Shown here: positions 9,570 through 19,459 of the stretch, in pieces | How positions within the stretch are numbered: position 1 is the stretch's first letter | Layout of the letters: each line of letters starts with the position of its first letter | Assembly: GCF_014696105.1 (NCBI RefSeq) | Contig: NZ_JACJPO010000056.1 | Coordinates: 186,001-250,000, forward strand | Source: Microcoleus sp. FACHB-1515 | Lineage (GTDB): Bacteria > Cyanobacteriota > Cyanobacteriia > Elainellales > Elainellaceae | DNA length: 64,000 nucleotides | Direction of reading: 5' to 3' | Notes under the pieces: generated by a model | Database searches by the model: none | Told to the model about the DNA's origin: nothing | Seen by the model: only the letters and a program-made list of their open reading frames with translations | Made by a program: the position numbers and the translations under genes

Positions 9570-10021
9570 GAGTGGTGATTCAGCGCGTCACGAGTTCGCA
9601 AGTGACGATCGACGGCACGATCGTCGGGGCGATCGCGCAAGGGCTGAATTTGCTGGTGGGCATTGCCGAAACCGACACCGAAGCCGAACTCGACTGGATG
9701 GCGCGAAAATGTCTGGACTTGCGATTATTTCCCGACGAAAACGGCAAGCTCGATCGATCCGTTGTGGAGATTCAAGGCGAACTGCTGGTCGTCAGTCAGT
9801 TCACGCTGTACGGCGATGCGCGAAAAGGGCGTCGGCCATCGTTCGATCGCGCTGCAACTCCGGCCAAGGCAGAAACGCTGTATGAAGCATTTGTTGCAAA
9901 GCTGCGAGCAAGCAATCTGCGGGTTGAGACGGGAAAATTTGGGGCGATGATGCAGGTTTCGATCGAAAACTCCGGTCCGGTCACGATCATCTTAGAGCGG
10001 GAAAGCGAGAGTTCCGGCTGA
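9566..10021 (+). CDS. dtd: D-aminoacyl-tRNA deacylase
   Basis: 151 residues from ATG 9566, within the stop of the hydrolase gene. It opens [13 protein letters not shown] and carries both DTD signatures: SQFTLYGD and the cross-subunit NSGPVTI (the Gly-cisPro equivalent). The enzyme is a cytoplasmic dimer that hydrolyses D-amino acids and glycine mischarged on tRNA, including Gly-tRNA(Ala). Length matches the family. Confidence 0.95.
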   Translation: MRVVIQRVTSSQVTIDGTIVGAIAQGLNLLVGIAETDTEAELDWMARKCLDLRLFPDENGKLDRSVVEIQGELLVVSQFTLYGDARKGRRPSFDRAATPAKAETLYEAFVAKLRASNLRVETGKFGAMMQVSIENSGPVTIILERESESSG

Positions 10022-10154
10022 AATTGATGCTTGGGACGGGCTGCGGTGGATAGTGAGACCGGACATTATCGATAAAATCTTCAAATGTTTCTGAATGCTG
10101 ACATTTGCCGCAGCTTATGTCTTAATGTAAAGAGTTGTTTCCTGCATTCGCTTC

Positions 10155-10934
10155 ATGAGCAGAACCGCGCTAACCGATCGCCCCTCCCAAAGCACCTCCG
10201 CTTGCACTACGCTCACGGTTTTTTGCGACTTCGACGGTCCAATCGTGGACGTTTCCGATCGCTACTACACCACCTATCAGTTTGGGCTGGCGGACGTGCA
10301 GGAACAGTTTGGCGGACGGGCGATCGCGAGCTTGCGGAACGGTATCGCTCCGCTCTCCAAAGCGCAGTTTTGGCAGATGAAGCAAAATCGCGTCCCCGAT
10401 GTCGAAATTGCCGAGCGATCGGGCTTGCAGGGCGAACAAATTTCCTGGTTCATGCAGCGCGTCTGCGAAATCGTCAATCAGCCTGCTTTGCTGCATCTCG
10501 ATCGCCTCCAGCCCGGAGTGCGCTGGGCGCTGGAACTGCTGCACAGTCAGGGCGCAAGGCTGGTTCTCGTCACGCTCAGAGAACGTCAGCAGGCGATGCA
10601 GTTTTTGCACAGCCACGATTTATTGCACCTGTTCGATCGCATCTGGGGCGCAACGGACGATCACGCGGCCTATCAAAATTGCGCTGACCACAAGACGCAG
10701 CTTTTGAGTGAAGCGATCGCCGTTCACAGTAGCGATTCAGCCTGGATGATTGGCGATACCGAAGCCGATGTACTGGCCGGACAAGCCGCCAAAGTGCCGA
10801 CGATCGCGCTCACCTGCGGCATTCGCAGCCGCCGCTATCTCCATCAGTTCAATCCCAATTTGATTCACAGCGATCTGGTTTCAGCCGTGAATTCGATTTT
10901 GTATAGCAACTGGCGCAGCCAAAATTTCGCTTAA
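10155..10934 (+). CDS. HAD-superfamily hydrolase
   Basis: 259 residues. Motif I is FCDFDGPIVDVSD (nucleophile Asp and general acid Asp), motif II is near LVLVTLRE (Thr in place of the usual Ser), and motif IV is MIGDTEADVLAG. A helical cap lies between motifs I and II, as in class C1 phosphoglycolate-phosphatase-like enzymes. The N-terminal 18 residues are not part of the fold. The substrate is unknown. It stands alone between dtd and hemC. Confidence 0.85.
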   Translation: MSRTALTDRPSQSTSACTTLTVFCDFDGPIVDVSDRYYTTYQFGLADVQEQFGGRAIASLRNGIAPLSKAQFWQMKQNRVPDVEIAERSGLQGEQISWFMQRVCEIVNQPALLHLDRLQPGVRWALELLHSQGARLVLVTLRERQQAMQFLHSHDLLHLFDRIWGATDDHAAYQNCADHKTQLLSEAIAVHSSDSAWMIGDTEADVLAGQAAKVPTIALTCGIRSRRYLHQFNPNLIHSDLVSAVNSILYSNWRSQNFA

Positions 10935-11098
10935 TTTCTGGCGAGAAGGCAAAATTTCGATCGCAAACGACTTCGTAAATTGCAACATTTGACAGCCGTT
11001 CGATCGCCACTCGAAAGCGATCGCCGTGCGGTAAGCTGATGAAGTGGTTACACACCGCACATTTCACATTTTGCAATGGATTGAGTTCGTCGCTGCCA

Positions 11099-12082
11099 AT
11101 GGTCGCCAGTCTTCCCCGCACAATTCGCATCGGTTCTCGCAAAAGCCAGCTTGCCTTGGTGCAAACCTACTGGGTGCAAGAACAGCTCCAAAAAGCCTTT
11201 CCCGATCGCACCTTTGAAGTTCAAACCATGAACACGCAGGGCGACAAAATTCTCGACGTGGCGCTTTCCAAAATTGGCGACAAAGGCTTGTTCACGCAAG
11301 AGCTAGAGTCGGGCATGATCGACGGCAGCATTGATTTTGCCGTGCATTCGCTCAAAGATTTGCCGACTCGTTTGCCGCAAGGTTTGATGCTCGGCTGCGT
11401 CACCGAGCGCGAAGATCCGGCTGATGCGATCGTCGTTCACGATCGCAACCGCGACAAACAGCTTGACACCCTGCCCGAAGGCGCAATCATCGGGACTTCC
11501 TCACTGCGTCGCCTCGCCCAACTGCGCCACCACTATCCGCACCTCAAATTCAAAGACATTCGCGGCAACCTCAACACGCGCCTCGCCAAACTCGATGCGG
11601 GCGAATATGATGCAATCATTCTCGCCGTTGCCGGACTGGAACGTCTGGGCATGAGCGATCGCATTCACCAAATCTTGCCGCCAGAAATTTCGCTTCACGC
11701 CGTTGGACAGGGCGCACTGGGAATCGAATGTCGATCGGACGATCCCGAAATTCTCTCGGTGATCAAAGCGCTGGAACACACTCCAACCGCTCAGCGCTGC
11801 TACGCTGAACGCGCCTTTCTGCGCGAACTTGAAGGCGGCTGCCAAGTGCCGATCGGCGTCAACACTTCGATCGACGGCGACCAACTGACGCTCACAGGCA
11901 TCGTTGCCAGTCTGGACGGTCAGCGATTGGTGAAAGACACGATCGCCGGATCGGTGACTGAGGCCGAAGCAATCGGCACGGAACTGGCCAAAAAGCTGCG
12001 ATCGCAAGGCGCACAGGAAATCCTCAACGAAATCTTGTCGCAAATTCAGCGCGAAGCCAAACCGGGAATCAGCGAGCAGTAA
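11099..12082 (+). CDS. hemC: Hydroxymethylbilane synthase (porphobilinogen deaminase)
   Basis: 327 residues from ATG 11099, which places [17 protein letters not shown] at the usual N-terminus; the frame is open to 11039 but the extra 20 residues are not family-like. Motifs: [23 protein letters not shown] and the dipyrromethane-cofactor Cys in [10 protein letters not shown]. It condenses four porphobilinogen molecules to hydroxymethylbilane for haem and chlorophyll synthesis. Confidence 0.97.
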   Translation: MVASLPRTIRIGSRKSQLALVQTYWVQEQLQKAFPDRTFEVQTMNTQGDKILDVALSKIGDKGLFTQELESGMIDGSIDFAVHSLKDLPTRLPQGLMLGCVTEREDPADAIVVHDRNRDKQLDTLPEGAIIGTSSLRRLAQLRHHYPHLKFKDIRGNLNTRLAKLDAGEYDAIILAVAGLERLGMSDRIHQILPPEISLHAVGQGALGIECRSDDPEILSVIKALEHTPTAQRCYAERAFLRELEGGCQVPIGVNTSIDGDQLTLTGIVASLDGQRLVKDTIAGSVTEAEAIGTELAKKLRSQGAQEILNEILSQIQREAKPGISEQ

Positions 12083-12110
12083 GGCGATCGCGAAGCATCA
12101 ATTTCCAGCG

Positions 12111-12137
12111 TAGGGGCAGGACATGTCGTTGCCCCTA
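12111..12137. repeat. GTAGGGGCA palindrome between convergent hemC and hydrolase
   Basis: TAGGGGCA (12111-12118) and TGCCCCTA (12130-12137) form perfect arms, similar to the palindrome at 1853-1891. The right arm overlaps the last codon and stop of the dienelactone hydrolase gene. There is no T-tract; it is probably a dispersed palindromic repeat that may also help termination. Confidence 0.55.
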
Positions 12138-12950
12138 GAGCCGATCGCATCGCGTCAAATGATATTGCAGAAAATTCATTGTGATTTGCCATGCTTCTTC
12201 GGCAGCGGCGGCATTGTAGCTGTCGCGGCGATCGCTGAAAAAGGCGTGTCCCGCATCAGGAAAAACGTTGATTGCATAGCGTTTGTTTGCGGTTGAGAGC
12301 GCTTCGGCAATCCGGGCGTGTTCCTCAGGCGCGATCGAGGCGTCTTTTGCCCCATACATCAGCAAAATCGGCGCTTGCATCTGCGGCACACCCGGAAGCA
12401 GCGAGGGACGCCCGAATCGATCTTCGGTGGGCGCAATTCCGCCGCCGTAGTAGGCGACAGCGGCTTTGAGTTTGTCGGCGTGAACTTCGTTCGTCAAGAA
12501 AGTCGTGCGTCCACCCCAGCAAAATCCGATCGCGCCGATCGCCTCAGACAGCACATCACCGCGTTCTGACAGGTAGTCGATCGATTGGCCGACGACTTCG
12601 GTAATCATGGCGTCGTCGATCGATCGCACTCTGCCGATCGCAGTTTGAACATCGCTATACTCAAAGGTTTGACCGTTGTAGAAATCGGGAGCAAGCGCGG
12701 CAAATCCGGCTTGGGCGAGGCGATCGCACACGCTTTTGATGTAGTCATTCACCCCGAAGATTTCCATAAACACGAGCATGGCGGGAACGATGTTGCGCGT
12801 CCGGGGTCGAACGTAGTACCCCTGCAAATCTCCCGCGATCGTCACCATTTCTCCGATCGCAGTTTGGGCAGCGACGGGGTGCGCGGTTTTGGCAAACAGC
12901 ATTGTGGTTGCCAAGCCGGAAGAAGCCATTAACAGGTTGCGTCTTTTCAT
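12135..12950 (-). CDS. Dienelactone hydrolase family protein with Tat-like signal
   Basis: 271 residues from ATG 12950; the frame is open to 13166, but MKRRNLLMASSG gives a twin-arginine-like export signal ending VAAQ at about residue 28, so I prefer this start. Catalytic Cys in GFCWGGRT, Asp in GAKDASI, His in DAGHAFF and the Glu of FMEIFGVN match the dienelactone hydrolase active site. Probably a periplasmic hydrolase. The substrate is unknown, and many homologues have no link to chlorocatechol degradation. Confidence 0.88.
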   Translation of the reverse strand: MKRRNLLMASSGLATTMLFAKTAHPVAAQTAIGEMVTIAGDLQGYYVRPRTRNIVPAMLVFMEIFGVNDYIKSVCDRLAQAGFAALAPDFYNGQTFEYSDVQTAIGRVRSIDDAMITEVVGQSIDYLSERGDVLSEAIGAIGFCWGGRTTFLTNEVHADKLKAAVAYYGGGIAPTEDRFGRPSLLPGVPQMQAPILLMYGAKDASIAPEEHARIAEALSTANKRYAINVFPDAGHAFFSDRRDSYNAAAAEEAWQITMNFLQYHLTRCDRL

Positions 12951-13070
12951 ACCAAAAAAAGAAAACAGCAAAAAAGGGAAACAGCGATCGGTAGTCCTTG
13001 CGAATTCTAAATCGTCCTGACCTCGATCGCCCCATTCCGAAAGGATCAATATCTGTAACTGTGTGTCTTG

Positions 13071-14999
13071 ATGATCGCGCTTCCTGTGGCAGAAATTCCG
13101 TTTCGTCGAGTGCTGGGACTCAACCAGCAAACGTATCAGCGGCTCAAGCTCGCGTTGGGTTTGCAATTGCGCCGTCAGGTGTTTGTGGCCGTGTGTGATG
13201 ATTTGGTGCTGCGCGATCGACTAGCCGCACAACTGCAAACCGATTTGGCCGCAGGCGAACCGCCGATGCGCTTGGTGACGCTGCGCCTGAATGCCACTCA
13301 AGCCAATCCGATCGCCCAAATGAGCGACTGGATCGAGCAGGCCAGAGAGCAACCGACTTTTCAGATCGTTGGCGTTGAACAGCTTACGCGCCAGCCTGCC
13401 GCCGTGCAAAGGCAGTTTTTGACGAATCTGCAAACCTTCGATCGCACTTTCGGGCATCTAGATTGCAACTTGCTGTTGTGGATGCCGCAGCCTTGGTTTC
13501 GATCGATTCGCCAGTCGGCTCCGGGATTTTGGCAGATTCATACCGGAGTGTTTGAATTTGTTGGCGACCCCACGCCCTTACAGCCGATCGTCGAGCCGCT
13601 GCGTCCGATCGCTGAACGATCGCAGCCAGATTTGGACACGCCCGAATCAAACTTGGATGCAGAAGCGATGCTGGTTCCGGCGGCAATGCCCAATCGCCAG
13701 CAGCTTGAAGAATTTCCCGCTGCCGCTGCTTTGATTCCAACCGAAGACCGCAGCAGCAAGATCGCCATTCTGCCTGCAAAAAAAGGCCGCCTGATCGAGG
13801 ATCCGATCGCCCAACCGCTGCTCGATCGCATCGAACAACTGCACCAACAGCAGGCCGCAGCAGAAACGCTGGCCGAAGCCTATCGAGCGCTAGCCAATCT
13901 CTATCGCGATCGCATCGATCAAGGTGACGCCTCCGATACAACTTGGCAGCGGGCGATCGAAGCCTACGAGCAAGTGCTGGTTTGGCTTCCGGAGACCGCG
14001 TCGCAGTGGGCGGATGTGCTGAATGATTTGGGCAATTTGCACTGGGGACGGTCGCGCCATTCTGATCCGGTTCCGCATTTGCAGCAGGCGATCGAACTGT
14101 ATGAACTGGCGCTCTACAAAACCGAGCAGCCGCAGATCTTGGGGATGCTGCAAAATAATTTGGGTGCAGCCTACGCGGATCTGGCTCGCTACGAAAATCC
14201 GACTGAAGCGCTGCAAAATGCGATCGCCGCCTATCAGCAAGCCTTGCAGAATCGATCGCCCCAAAGTGATCCCCAGCGCTATGCCTCAACGCAGAACAAT
14301 CTGGGCACGGCACACTGGAATCTAGCGCAGCATCAGCAACCGTTGGACAATTTGCGAGGGGCGATCGCCGCCTATTCCGAAGCGCTGCACTTCTACCGCC
14401 CCGAACAAGACCCGCTCAACTACGCGATGATTCAGAACAATTTGGGCACGGCCTACTGGAACATCGCGCAATACGAACGTCCGCAAGACTGGCTGCGACT
14501 TGCCCTATCGAGTTACGCTCAAGCCCTGCGCTATCGAACAGCAACAGTGTCACCTGCTGCCTTTGCCGCCACGCAGAGCAATTTAGGTACGGCTTGCTGG
14601 CATCTGGCAAACTGCACCGACGATCCGCAGATGCAGCGCAGCTATCTTCAGCGAGCCGTTGCTGCGTATGAAGCTGCGATCGACACTGCTGCTACGCTCG
14701 ATTCGACCCTCAGCTTTGACATTTTCGCCACGCAAAACAATTTGGGACTGGCCTATCACCAACTGGCGATCGATCCGCACGAAACGACAGACGATCGATC
14801 GGCTCAGCTTGAACAATCGCTGCATCATCACCTGCAAGCACTGCAAGGCTGGCAAAATTCTCCTTTACGCCAAACTGCGCTCGATAGCGTGCTTCAGACG
14901 ATGCGATCGATCTACGAGCAGGGCGGCATCTACGCTCAAAATCAAGCCTTTGCCAAACTTCCGGCCAATCTGCTGCCGGAACTGCTGCCACAGCTTTAG
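13071..14999 (+). CDS. Tetratricopeptide-repeat protein with N-terminal ATPase-like domain
   Basis: 642 residues from ATG 13071 (a TTG is one codon upstream). The first 170 residues look like a degenerate nucleotide-binding domain (IPFRRVLGLNQQTYQRL, then VFVAVCDD) without a clear Walker A. A Pro/Glu-rich linker covers about 175-240. From about 260 there are at least six TPR-like units of 45-50 residues, with recurring QNNLGTAYWNLA. It is a probable cytoplasmic scaffold. Similar proteins are widespread and uncharacterised in cyanobacteria. Confidence 0.8.
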   Translation: MIALPVAEIPFRRVLGLNQQTYQRLKLALGLQLRRQVFVAVCDDLVLRDRLAAQLQTDLAAGEPPMRLVTLRLNATQANPIAQMSDWIEQAREQPTFQIVGVEQLTRQPAAVQRQFLTNLQTFDRTFGHLDCNLLLWMPQPWFRSIRQSAPGFWQIHTGVFEFVGDPTPLQPIVEPLRPIAERSQPDLDTPESNLDAEAMLVPAAMPNRQQLEEFPAAAALIPTEDRSSKIAILPAKKGRLIEDPIAQPLLDRIEQLHQQQAAAETLAEAYRALANLYRDRIDQGDASDTTWQRAIEAYEQVLVWLPETASQWADVLNDLGNLHWGRSRHSDPVPHLQQAIELYELALYKTEQPQILGMLQNNLGAAYADLARYENPTEALQNAIAAYQQALQNRSPQSDPQRYASTQNNLGTAHWNLAQHQQPLDNLRGAIAAYSEALHFYRPEQDPLNYAMIQNNLGTAYWNIAQYERPQDWLRLALSSYAQALRYRTATVSPAAFAATQSNLGTACWHLANCTDDPQMQRSYLQRAVAAYEAAIDTAATLDSTLSFDIFATQNNLGLAYHQLAIDPHETTDDRSAQLEQSLHHHLQALQGWQNSPLRQTALDSVLQTMRSIYEQGGIYAQNQAFAKLPANLLPELLPQL

Positions 15000-15054
15000 C
15001 ACTGTCGAATTGCTGAATCAGTCATTCACACTCACGATTCATTGATGCTCACCA

Positions 15055-15798
15055 TTAGATGTAGCTGAAATCAGATGAGTCGATTTGATCAACAACATTT
15101 CCAAGTACAAATCCGACAACCTTATCGCCGTGATAGATTCTCGTTTCGTTCGTGATTGAATTGTAATCGACACTGATGTTTCCCAAGCTCATGCCTTCAG
15201 AAAGAGCAAACTGATCCGCGCCGTTGCGGAAATCTCTGATGAATGTGTTTCCCTTTCCTCTCAAACCCAACGCAAACGTATCTCTTCCACTACCGCCGTA
15301 AACAAAATTGTAGAATGCATCATCTTCAATTCGGGTCAGACCGTCATATTGATCCGCTTGTCCGACAATTCTTCCGCACATCAAGACATCATCTCCAGCG
15401 CCGCCATATAGCGTATCGCCGCCCTTGCCACCCTCCAAATAATCGTTACCTGTTCCACCCAGGATGCGGTCAATGCCGTTTTCACCGTAAAGCTCATCGT
15501 TGCCACCCTGACCAAGAATAATATCGTTCGCCTGAGTGCCCACAATCTGATTCGCACGGGATGTTCCTGTGATTTTCCGCCCTGAACGGGAATAGTTCAA
15601 ACCCGCAGATTTGAATAAGGAAGGCTGGAGATCGCGATCGATTTCAGACGGAGAATCAGACTCCAATTCAGGCTCGATTCCAATTCCGATAAACTGATTC
15701 AGTTCAAGCTTGGCAACACTAATCTCAATAAACGAAATGGCTGAAGAATGAAGTTCCAAGTTAAGTGATCCGATCGCATTTTCGACTAATAATTCCAT
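15055..15798 (-). CDS. RTX (hemolysin-type Ca-binding) repeat protein, small
   Basis: 247 residues from ATG 15798, which has a strong Shine-Dalgarno (AAAGGAG, 7 bases upstream). The first 90 residues are non-repetitive. About six GGxGxDxLx nonapeptides follow (NDIILGQGGNDELYGENG and on), forming a calcium-binding parallel beta roll. The C-terminal 90 residues hold GNTFIRDFRNGADQFAL, a usual RTX end. Such proteins are exported by type I systems through a C-terminal signal; no T1SS gene is nearby. Exoprotein or cell-surface role inferred. Confidence 0.85.
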   Translation of the reverse strand: MELLVENAIGSLNLELHSSAISFIEISVAKLELNQFIGIGIEPELESDSPSEIDRDLQPSLFKSAGLNYSRSGRKITGTSRANQIVGTQANDIILGQGGNDELYGENGIDRILGGTGNDYLEGGKGGDTLYGGAGDDVLMCGRIVGQADQYDGLTRIEDDAFYNFVYGGSGRDTFALGLRGKGNTFIRDFRNGADQFALSEGMSLGNISVDYNSITNETRIYHGDKVVGFVLGNVVDQIDSSDFSYI

Positions 15799-15950
15799 GA
15801 CTTTCTCCTTTAAATTAGTTCTCAAGCCAAGCAACTTGCTTAATTACTAATTTAAGGCGATCGATCGCTTAATATGTTTCAGTTTTGTTTAGAAATAGCG
15901 ACCAGTATTGGAGGTTGAAATTGTAGAAAAGCGCAGAAGAATAGAAAAAC

Positions 15951-15993
15951 AAAAATAGGTAGAGCAACAATAAGAATTGCTCTACCTATTTTT
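15951..15993. terminator. Strong bidirectional terminator, 17-bp perfect stem
   Basis: AAAAATAGGTAGAGCAA (15951-15967) is exactly complementary to 15977-15993 with a 9-base loop. It lies just downstream of the minus-strand VOC-like gene and ends in a U-run in either direction. Confidence 0.88.
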
Positions 15994-16018
15994 AACTTGC
16001 GGTCTCTATCTTGTCAAA

Positions 16019-16528
16019 TTACACGCTAGCTGGCACTTGATGGGACTGATGTTTGTCTGCAAATTCGCCCGATTCTGCCATTGCAAGAAAAACTTTCCAG
16101 TTTTCAATTTTGACAAAACCCATGTATGTAGCGGCAAATTCTGGCGGCAAAAATTCCAGCATTAGTTTATTTTCGACCCAAAATTCTATCACTTTGAAAG
16201 GACCGCGATCGCACACTCGCACTAGCCAGCCTTCGCGCTGACCAATTGCCTCAATTTGTGCTTGAGTTGTTGGAACTGAAATCGCCGCGTGAACCGAAAG
16301 ATAGTGAGGAGAATTTGCCGCTTCAGCGAACACCACGTCATCGGAACCTGGAACCAATTGAGTCGTGGCGGGATAAAGTTCGATCGCTGTGCCAAATTCA
16401 TCGCCAGCCATCACAAAATAGCTGCCAGGATGTGGAGGAAACGGAAAAGCTTGACCACCGATCGCTTCGGCAAGCACAGTTGCAACCTGTGCCGGATAAT
16501 TCACTGCAACGGAAATATGATGTAGCAT
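16019..16528 (-). CDS. VOC/glyoxalase-fold-like protein
   Basis: 169 residues, ATG preceded by AAGAGGT. The opening MLHHISVAVNYPAQVATVLAE and later HYLSVHAAISV are two beta-alpha-beta units of the vicinal-oxygen-chelate type. The C-terminal third (FLPPEFAATYMGF) is an extra segment. Metal ligands are not obvious, so enzymatic activity is uncertain. Monocistronic, ending at a strong terminator. The 16529-16926 gap holds a 10-bp inverted repeat (16639-16648 with 16718-16727) and no gene. Confidence 0.7.
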   Translation of the reverse strand: MLHHISVAVNYPAQVATVLAEAIGGQAFPFPPHPGSYFVMAGDEFGTAIELYPATTQLVPGSDDVVFAEAANSPHYLSVHAAISVPTTQAQIEAIGQREGWLVRVCDRGPFKVIEFWVENKLMLEFLPPEFAATYMGFVKIENWKVFLAMAESGEFADKHQSHQVPASV

Positions 16529-16926
16529 ACGTTACCTCTTGAAGGGATGTAGAGTATTTCACGTTTGTTTGAATCGTTTCCCAATGAAGAATTAACCGAC
16601 TTTGGATCAAATGGTTGCCGAAAAGTGCAATCAAGCGGATTACTGATTAAAATTACTTACTATTCAAAGTAAATTTGAGCAATTGCCGATTGCGTTTGCG
16701 ATCGCGTGGAAATGTTCAATCAGTAATTTGTTCAGTAAGTGATTTTGCTTACTTGCAGCTCATCTTCATTCATCAAATTCACCTGAAGCGTCATCGGCGA
16801 AATCTTCCAAAGAAAGCGGAGTTGTCTATCCGTCTTTTGGCTTAGATCAACAGCGGAACTGCGGATGCCGATCGATCGCTGAGATAGGACAATAACAGTG
16901 AGGAGATCAGCAGGAGGAACCGGATT

Positions 16927-17073
16927 ATGCTCGCCAAACTACTGCAAGCGGTGATGCTGACGCTTTTCTTTCAGCTTTGGATGAATCTGAGCTTGTCGCC
17001 CGCCGCACCGATTGCGGCTCAGCCCGTCCTGCCCCAGTTGATCAGCTTGCTCACCAATACCTCTGCCCAGTGA
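16927..17073 (+). CDS. Short exported peptide, 48 residues
   Basis: ATG follows a very good Shine-Dalgarno (CAGGAGGAA, 6 bases upstream). The peptide begins MLAKLLQAVMLTLFFQ, continues as a hydrophobic signal-like helix and reaches PIAAQPVLPQ, which looks like a signal cleavage site, leaving about 16 mature residues. It stops 49 bases before recJ and may be in the same transcript. It matches no family I know. The ribosome binding site and hydrophobic pattern argue that it is real. Confidence 0.55.
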   Translation: MLAKLLQAVMLTLFFQLWMNLSLSPAAPIAAQPVLPQLISLLTNTSAQ

Positions 17074-17122
17074 GTGCCACCCGCAAGCTACTGTAGTCAA
17101 ATGGTGCGCTCAATCTGCGGCA

Positions 17123-19459
17123 ATGCGTGAACCTTCAGTGCAGTGGCAGGTGGCTCCGGCGATCGACCTGTCGGCAGAATTTGTTGCGGCTGTGCGAACC
17201 TATCTGCCCGATGCCGAGGCGCAGGGACAATTTGCGGCAACGCTGCTCTGGCAGCGCGGCTGGCGCGATCTTGACGAACTCGCTGGATTTCTCGATGCGA
17301 ATCGCTATCAGCCAACGAGTCCGTTTGCGTTCGGGGAAGAAATGCAGCGGGCGATCGATCGCCTCCTCGCTGCTTGCGATCGCAACGAATTCGTCGCCAT
17401 CTGGGGCGATTTTGATGCCGACGGAATCACGGCAACGGCGGTTTTGTGGGAAGGCTTGGGGCAGTTTTTTCCATCCGATCGACTGACCTACACGATCCCC
17501 AACCGCCTGCATGAATCGCACGGCCTTTCGATCGCGGGACTCGATCGCCTCGCGGCTCAAGGCGTTTCGCTGGTCATTACCTGCGACACAGGCAGCACCA
17601 ATCCGGCGGAACTGGAGTATGCACAGGCGATCGGACTGGACGTGATCATCACTGATCACCACACCTTGCCTGCGGAACGTCCGCCCGTGACGGCCATTCT
17701 CAATCCGCGCTATCTGCCTGCCGATCATCCGCTGGCTCACCTGTCCGGCGTGGCAGTGGCCTACAAGCTGGTGGAAGCGCTGTATGAAACGCGGCCAAAT
17801 CGAGTCGATCGTGCAGCGCTCCCGGAACGGTATCGCCCGCTCACCGATTTGCTCGATCTGGTGGCGATCGGGCTGATTGCCGACTTGGTGCAGCTCAGGG
17901 GCGACTGTCGCTATCTCGCGCAGCAGGGACTGGTGCAGCTTCAGCAGCAATGCAATCCGCTCAAGGCGTCCCGACCGGGGATCGCTCGTCTGCTGGAACT
18001 GTGCAAACGCAGCGGCGATCGCCCCACCGATATTTCGTTTGGGATTGGGCCGCGCATCAACGCGATTAGCCGGATTCACGGCGATGCCCGCTTTGGCGTT
18101 GAGCTGTTGACCAGCCGCGATCGCAACCGCTGCCGTCAGCTTGCCGACGAAACCGAACTGGCGAACACCCGCCGCAAAGCGCTCCAGAAAGATTTGTTGC
18201 AGCAGGTGCAGGTCTTGCTGGCGCAGATCGATTTGTCCACCACCAGCGTAATTGTCCTCAGCGATCCCCAGTGGCCGATCGGCATTTTGGGACTTGTTGC
18301 CGGACAAATTGCCCAGCAGTACGGACGCCCAACGATTTTGCTGAGCGAAGAAGTCTCGCCTGAAGGCGAACCGCTGGCAAGAGGATCGGCGCGATCGATC
18401 GGCGCGATCGATTTGTACGAACTGGTTCAAGACCAAGCCGATTTGCTTCACAGCTTCGGCGGACATCCGCTAGCCGCCGGATTGAGTCTGCCTGTGGCAA
18501 ACATTCCGCTGTTTCGCTCGGCAGTCAATCAAGCGCTGCGGCGACAAAATCTGCTTGCTGCTTCCATCCTGACGGCAGATTTGACAGTGACGATCGCCGA
18601 TTTGGGCGGCGTGCTGTTTCGCGAACTGCGGCTCTTGGAACCTTACGGCATCGGCAATCCGCCGCCGCGCCTGCTGATTCGCAACTGCTGGTTTCGCGAA
18701 GTTCAGACAGAAAAAATTCAAGATTGGAAGGGCGGCAAGGTTCGCTACAGCAAAATTAGCTTCAAAATCTGCGACGAAACCGGAGAATTTTTCGGTGTTT
18801 GGTGGGAGCACACGCCCGCTGATTTGCCGCAGGAACGCTGCGACGCGATCGCAGAACTCGAAAACAATCCCTATCAAAAGCGCTACGAAATCCGCTTGGT
18901 TGCAGTGCAATCGATCGCTCCCGCGATTGCGACCGCCCCTGATGCCAATTGGCTACTTGACTGGCGCACGGAAAGACCGATCGATCCGCCCGCCGCCGTG
19001 CTGGAATTGCGCGAGTGTCCTCGCAGTTGGGAAGAGTTTCACCAGTGGGCACACCGCGCTCGACAAACGGGGCGATCGCTCGCCTTGGCTTACTCGCTGC
19101 CCTCCAGCAAATCGGCTGAAGATTTATGGCAAGACTGGCTAGGGCTAGCGAAATTCTTGAGCCGCACTGGAGAAGCTGTGGATCGATCGCAACTACAAAC
19201 GAAGTTCCAGTTCGGTGATTCTGCATTCACCTGTGGACTCGACAGCCTACAAAAAATTGGCTTTGGCGTGACGATCGATCAAGATGCGATTGCCTTCAGT
19301 TTGGACGAATCGATCGAACCGGATTGGAATGCCGCTCGCCAAGCGTTTGTGGCCGCCGTGCGCGAAGAACAATTTCGGCAGCAATATTTTTGTCAGGTCG
19401 ATCGGGCGATTTTGCAAGCTGCCCTTCAGCAGATTGTCCTTCAGTCAAACTACGCTTGA
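17123..19459 (+). CDS. recJ: Single-stranded-DNA-specific exonuclease RecJ
   Basis: 778 residues. DHH-phosphoesterase motifs: GDFDADGITATA, CDTGSTN, DHHTLP and GLIADLVQL. The DHHA1 part has FGGHPLAAGLSL, and an OB-like region follows. RecJ degrades single-stranded DNA 5' to 3' with Mn or Mg in recombination and mismatch repair. About 160 extra C-terminal residues beyond the E. coli length are usual in cyanobacteria. The last 10 bases overlap the end of the convergent phosphatase gene. Confidence 0.95.
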   Translation: MREPSVQWQVAPAIDLSAEFVAAVRTYLPDAEAQGQFAATLLWQRGWRDLDELAGFLDANRYQPTSPFAFGEEMQRAIDRLLAACDRNEFVAIWGDFDADGITATAVLWEGLGQFFPSDRLTYTIPNRLHESHGLSIAGLDRLAAQGVSLVITCDTGSTNPAELEYAQAIGLDVIITDHHTLPAERPPVTAILNPRYLPADHPLAHLSGVAVAYKLVEALYETRPNRVDRAALPERYRPLTDLLDLVAIGLIADLVQLRGDCRYLAQQGLVQLQQQCNPLKASRPGIARLLELCKRSGDRPTDISFGIGPRINAISRIHGDARFGVELLTSRDRNRCRQLADETELANTRRKALQKDLLQQVQVLLAQIDLSTTSVIVLSDPQWPIGILGLVAGQIAQQYGRPTILLSEEVSPEGEPLARGSARSIGAIDLYELVQDQADLLHSFGGHPLAAGLSLPVANIPLFRSAVNQALRRQNLLAASILTADLTVTIADLGGVLFRELRLLEPYGIGNPPPRLLIRNCWFREVQTEKIQDWKGGKVRYSKISFKICDETGEFFGVWWEHTPADLPQERCDAIAELENNPYQKRYEIRLVAVQSIAPAIATAPDANWLLDWRTERPIDPPAAVLELRECPRSWEEFHQWAHRARQTGRSLALAYSLPSSKSAEDLWQDWLGLAKFLSRTGEAVDRSQLQTKFQFGDSAFTCGLDSLQKIGFGVTIDQDAIAFSLDESIEPDWNAARQAFVAAVREEQFRQQYFCQVDRAILQAALQQIVLQSNYA

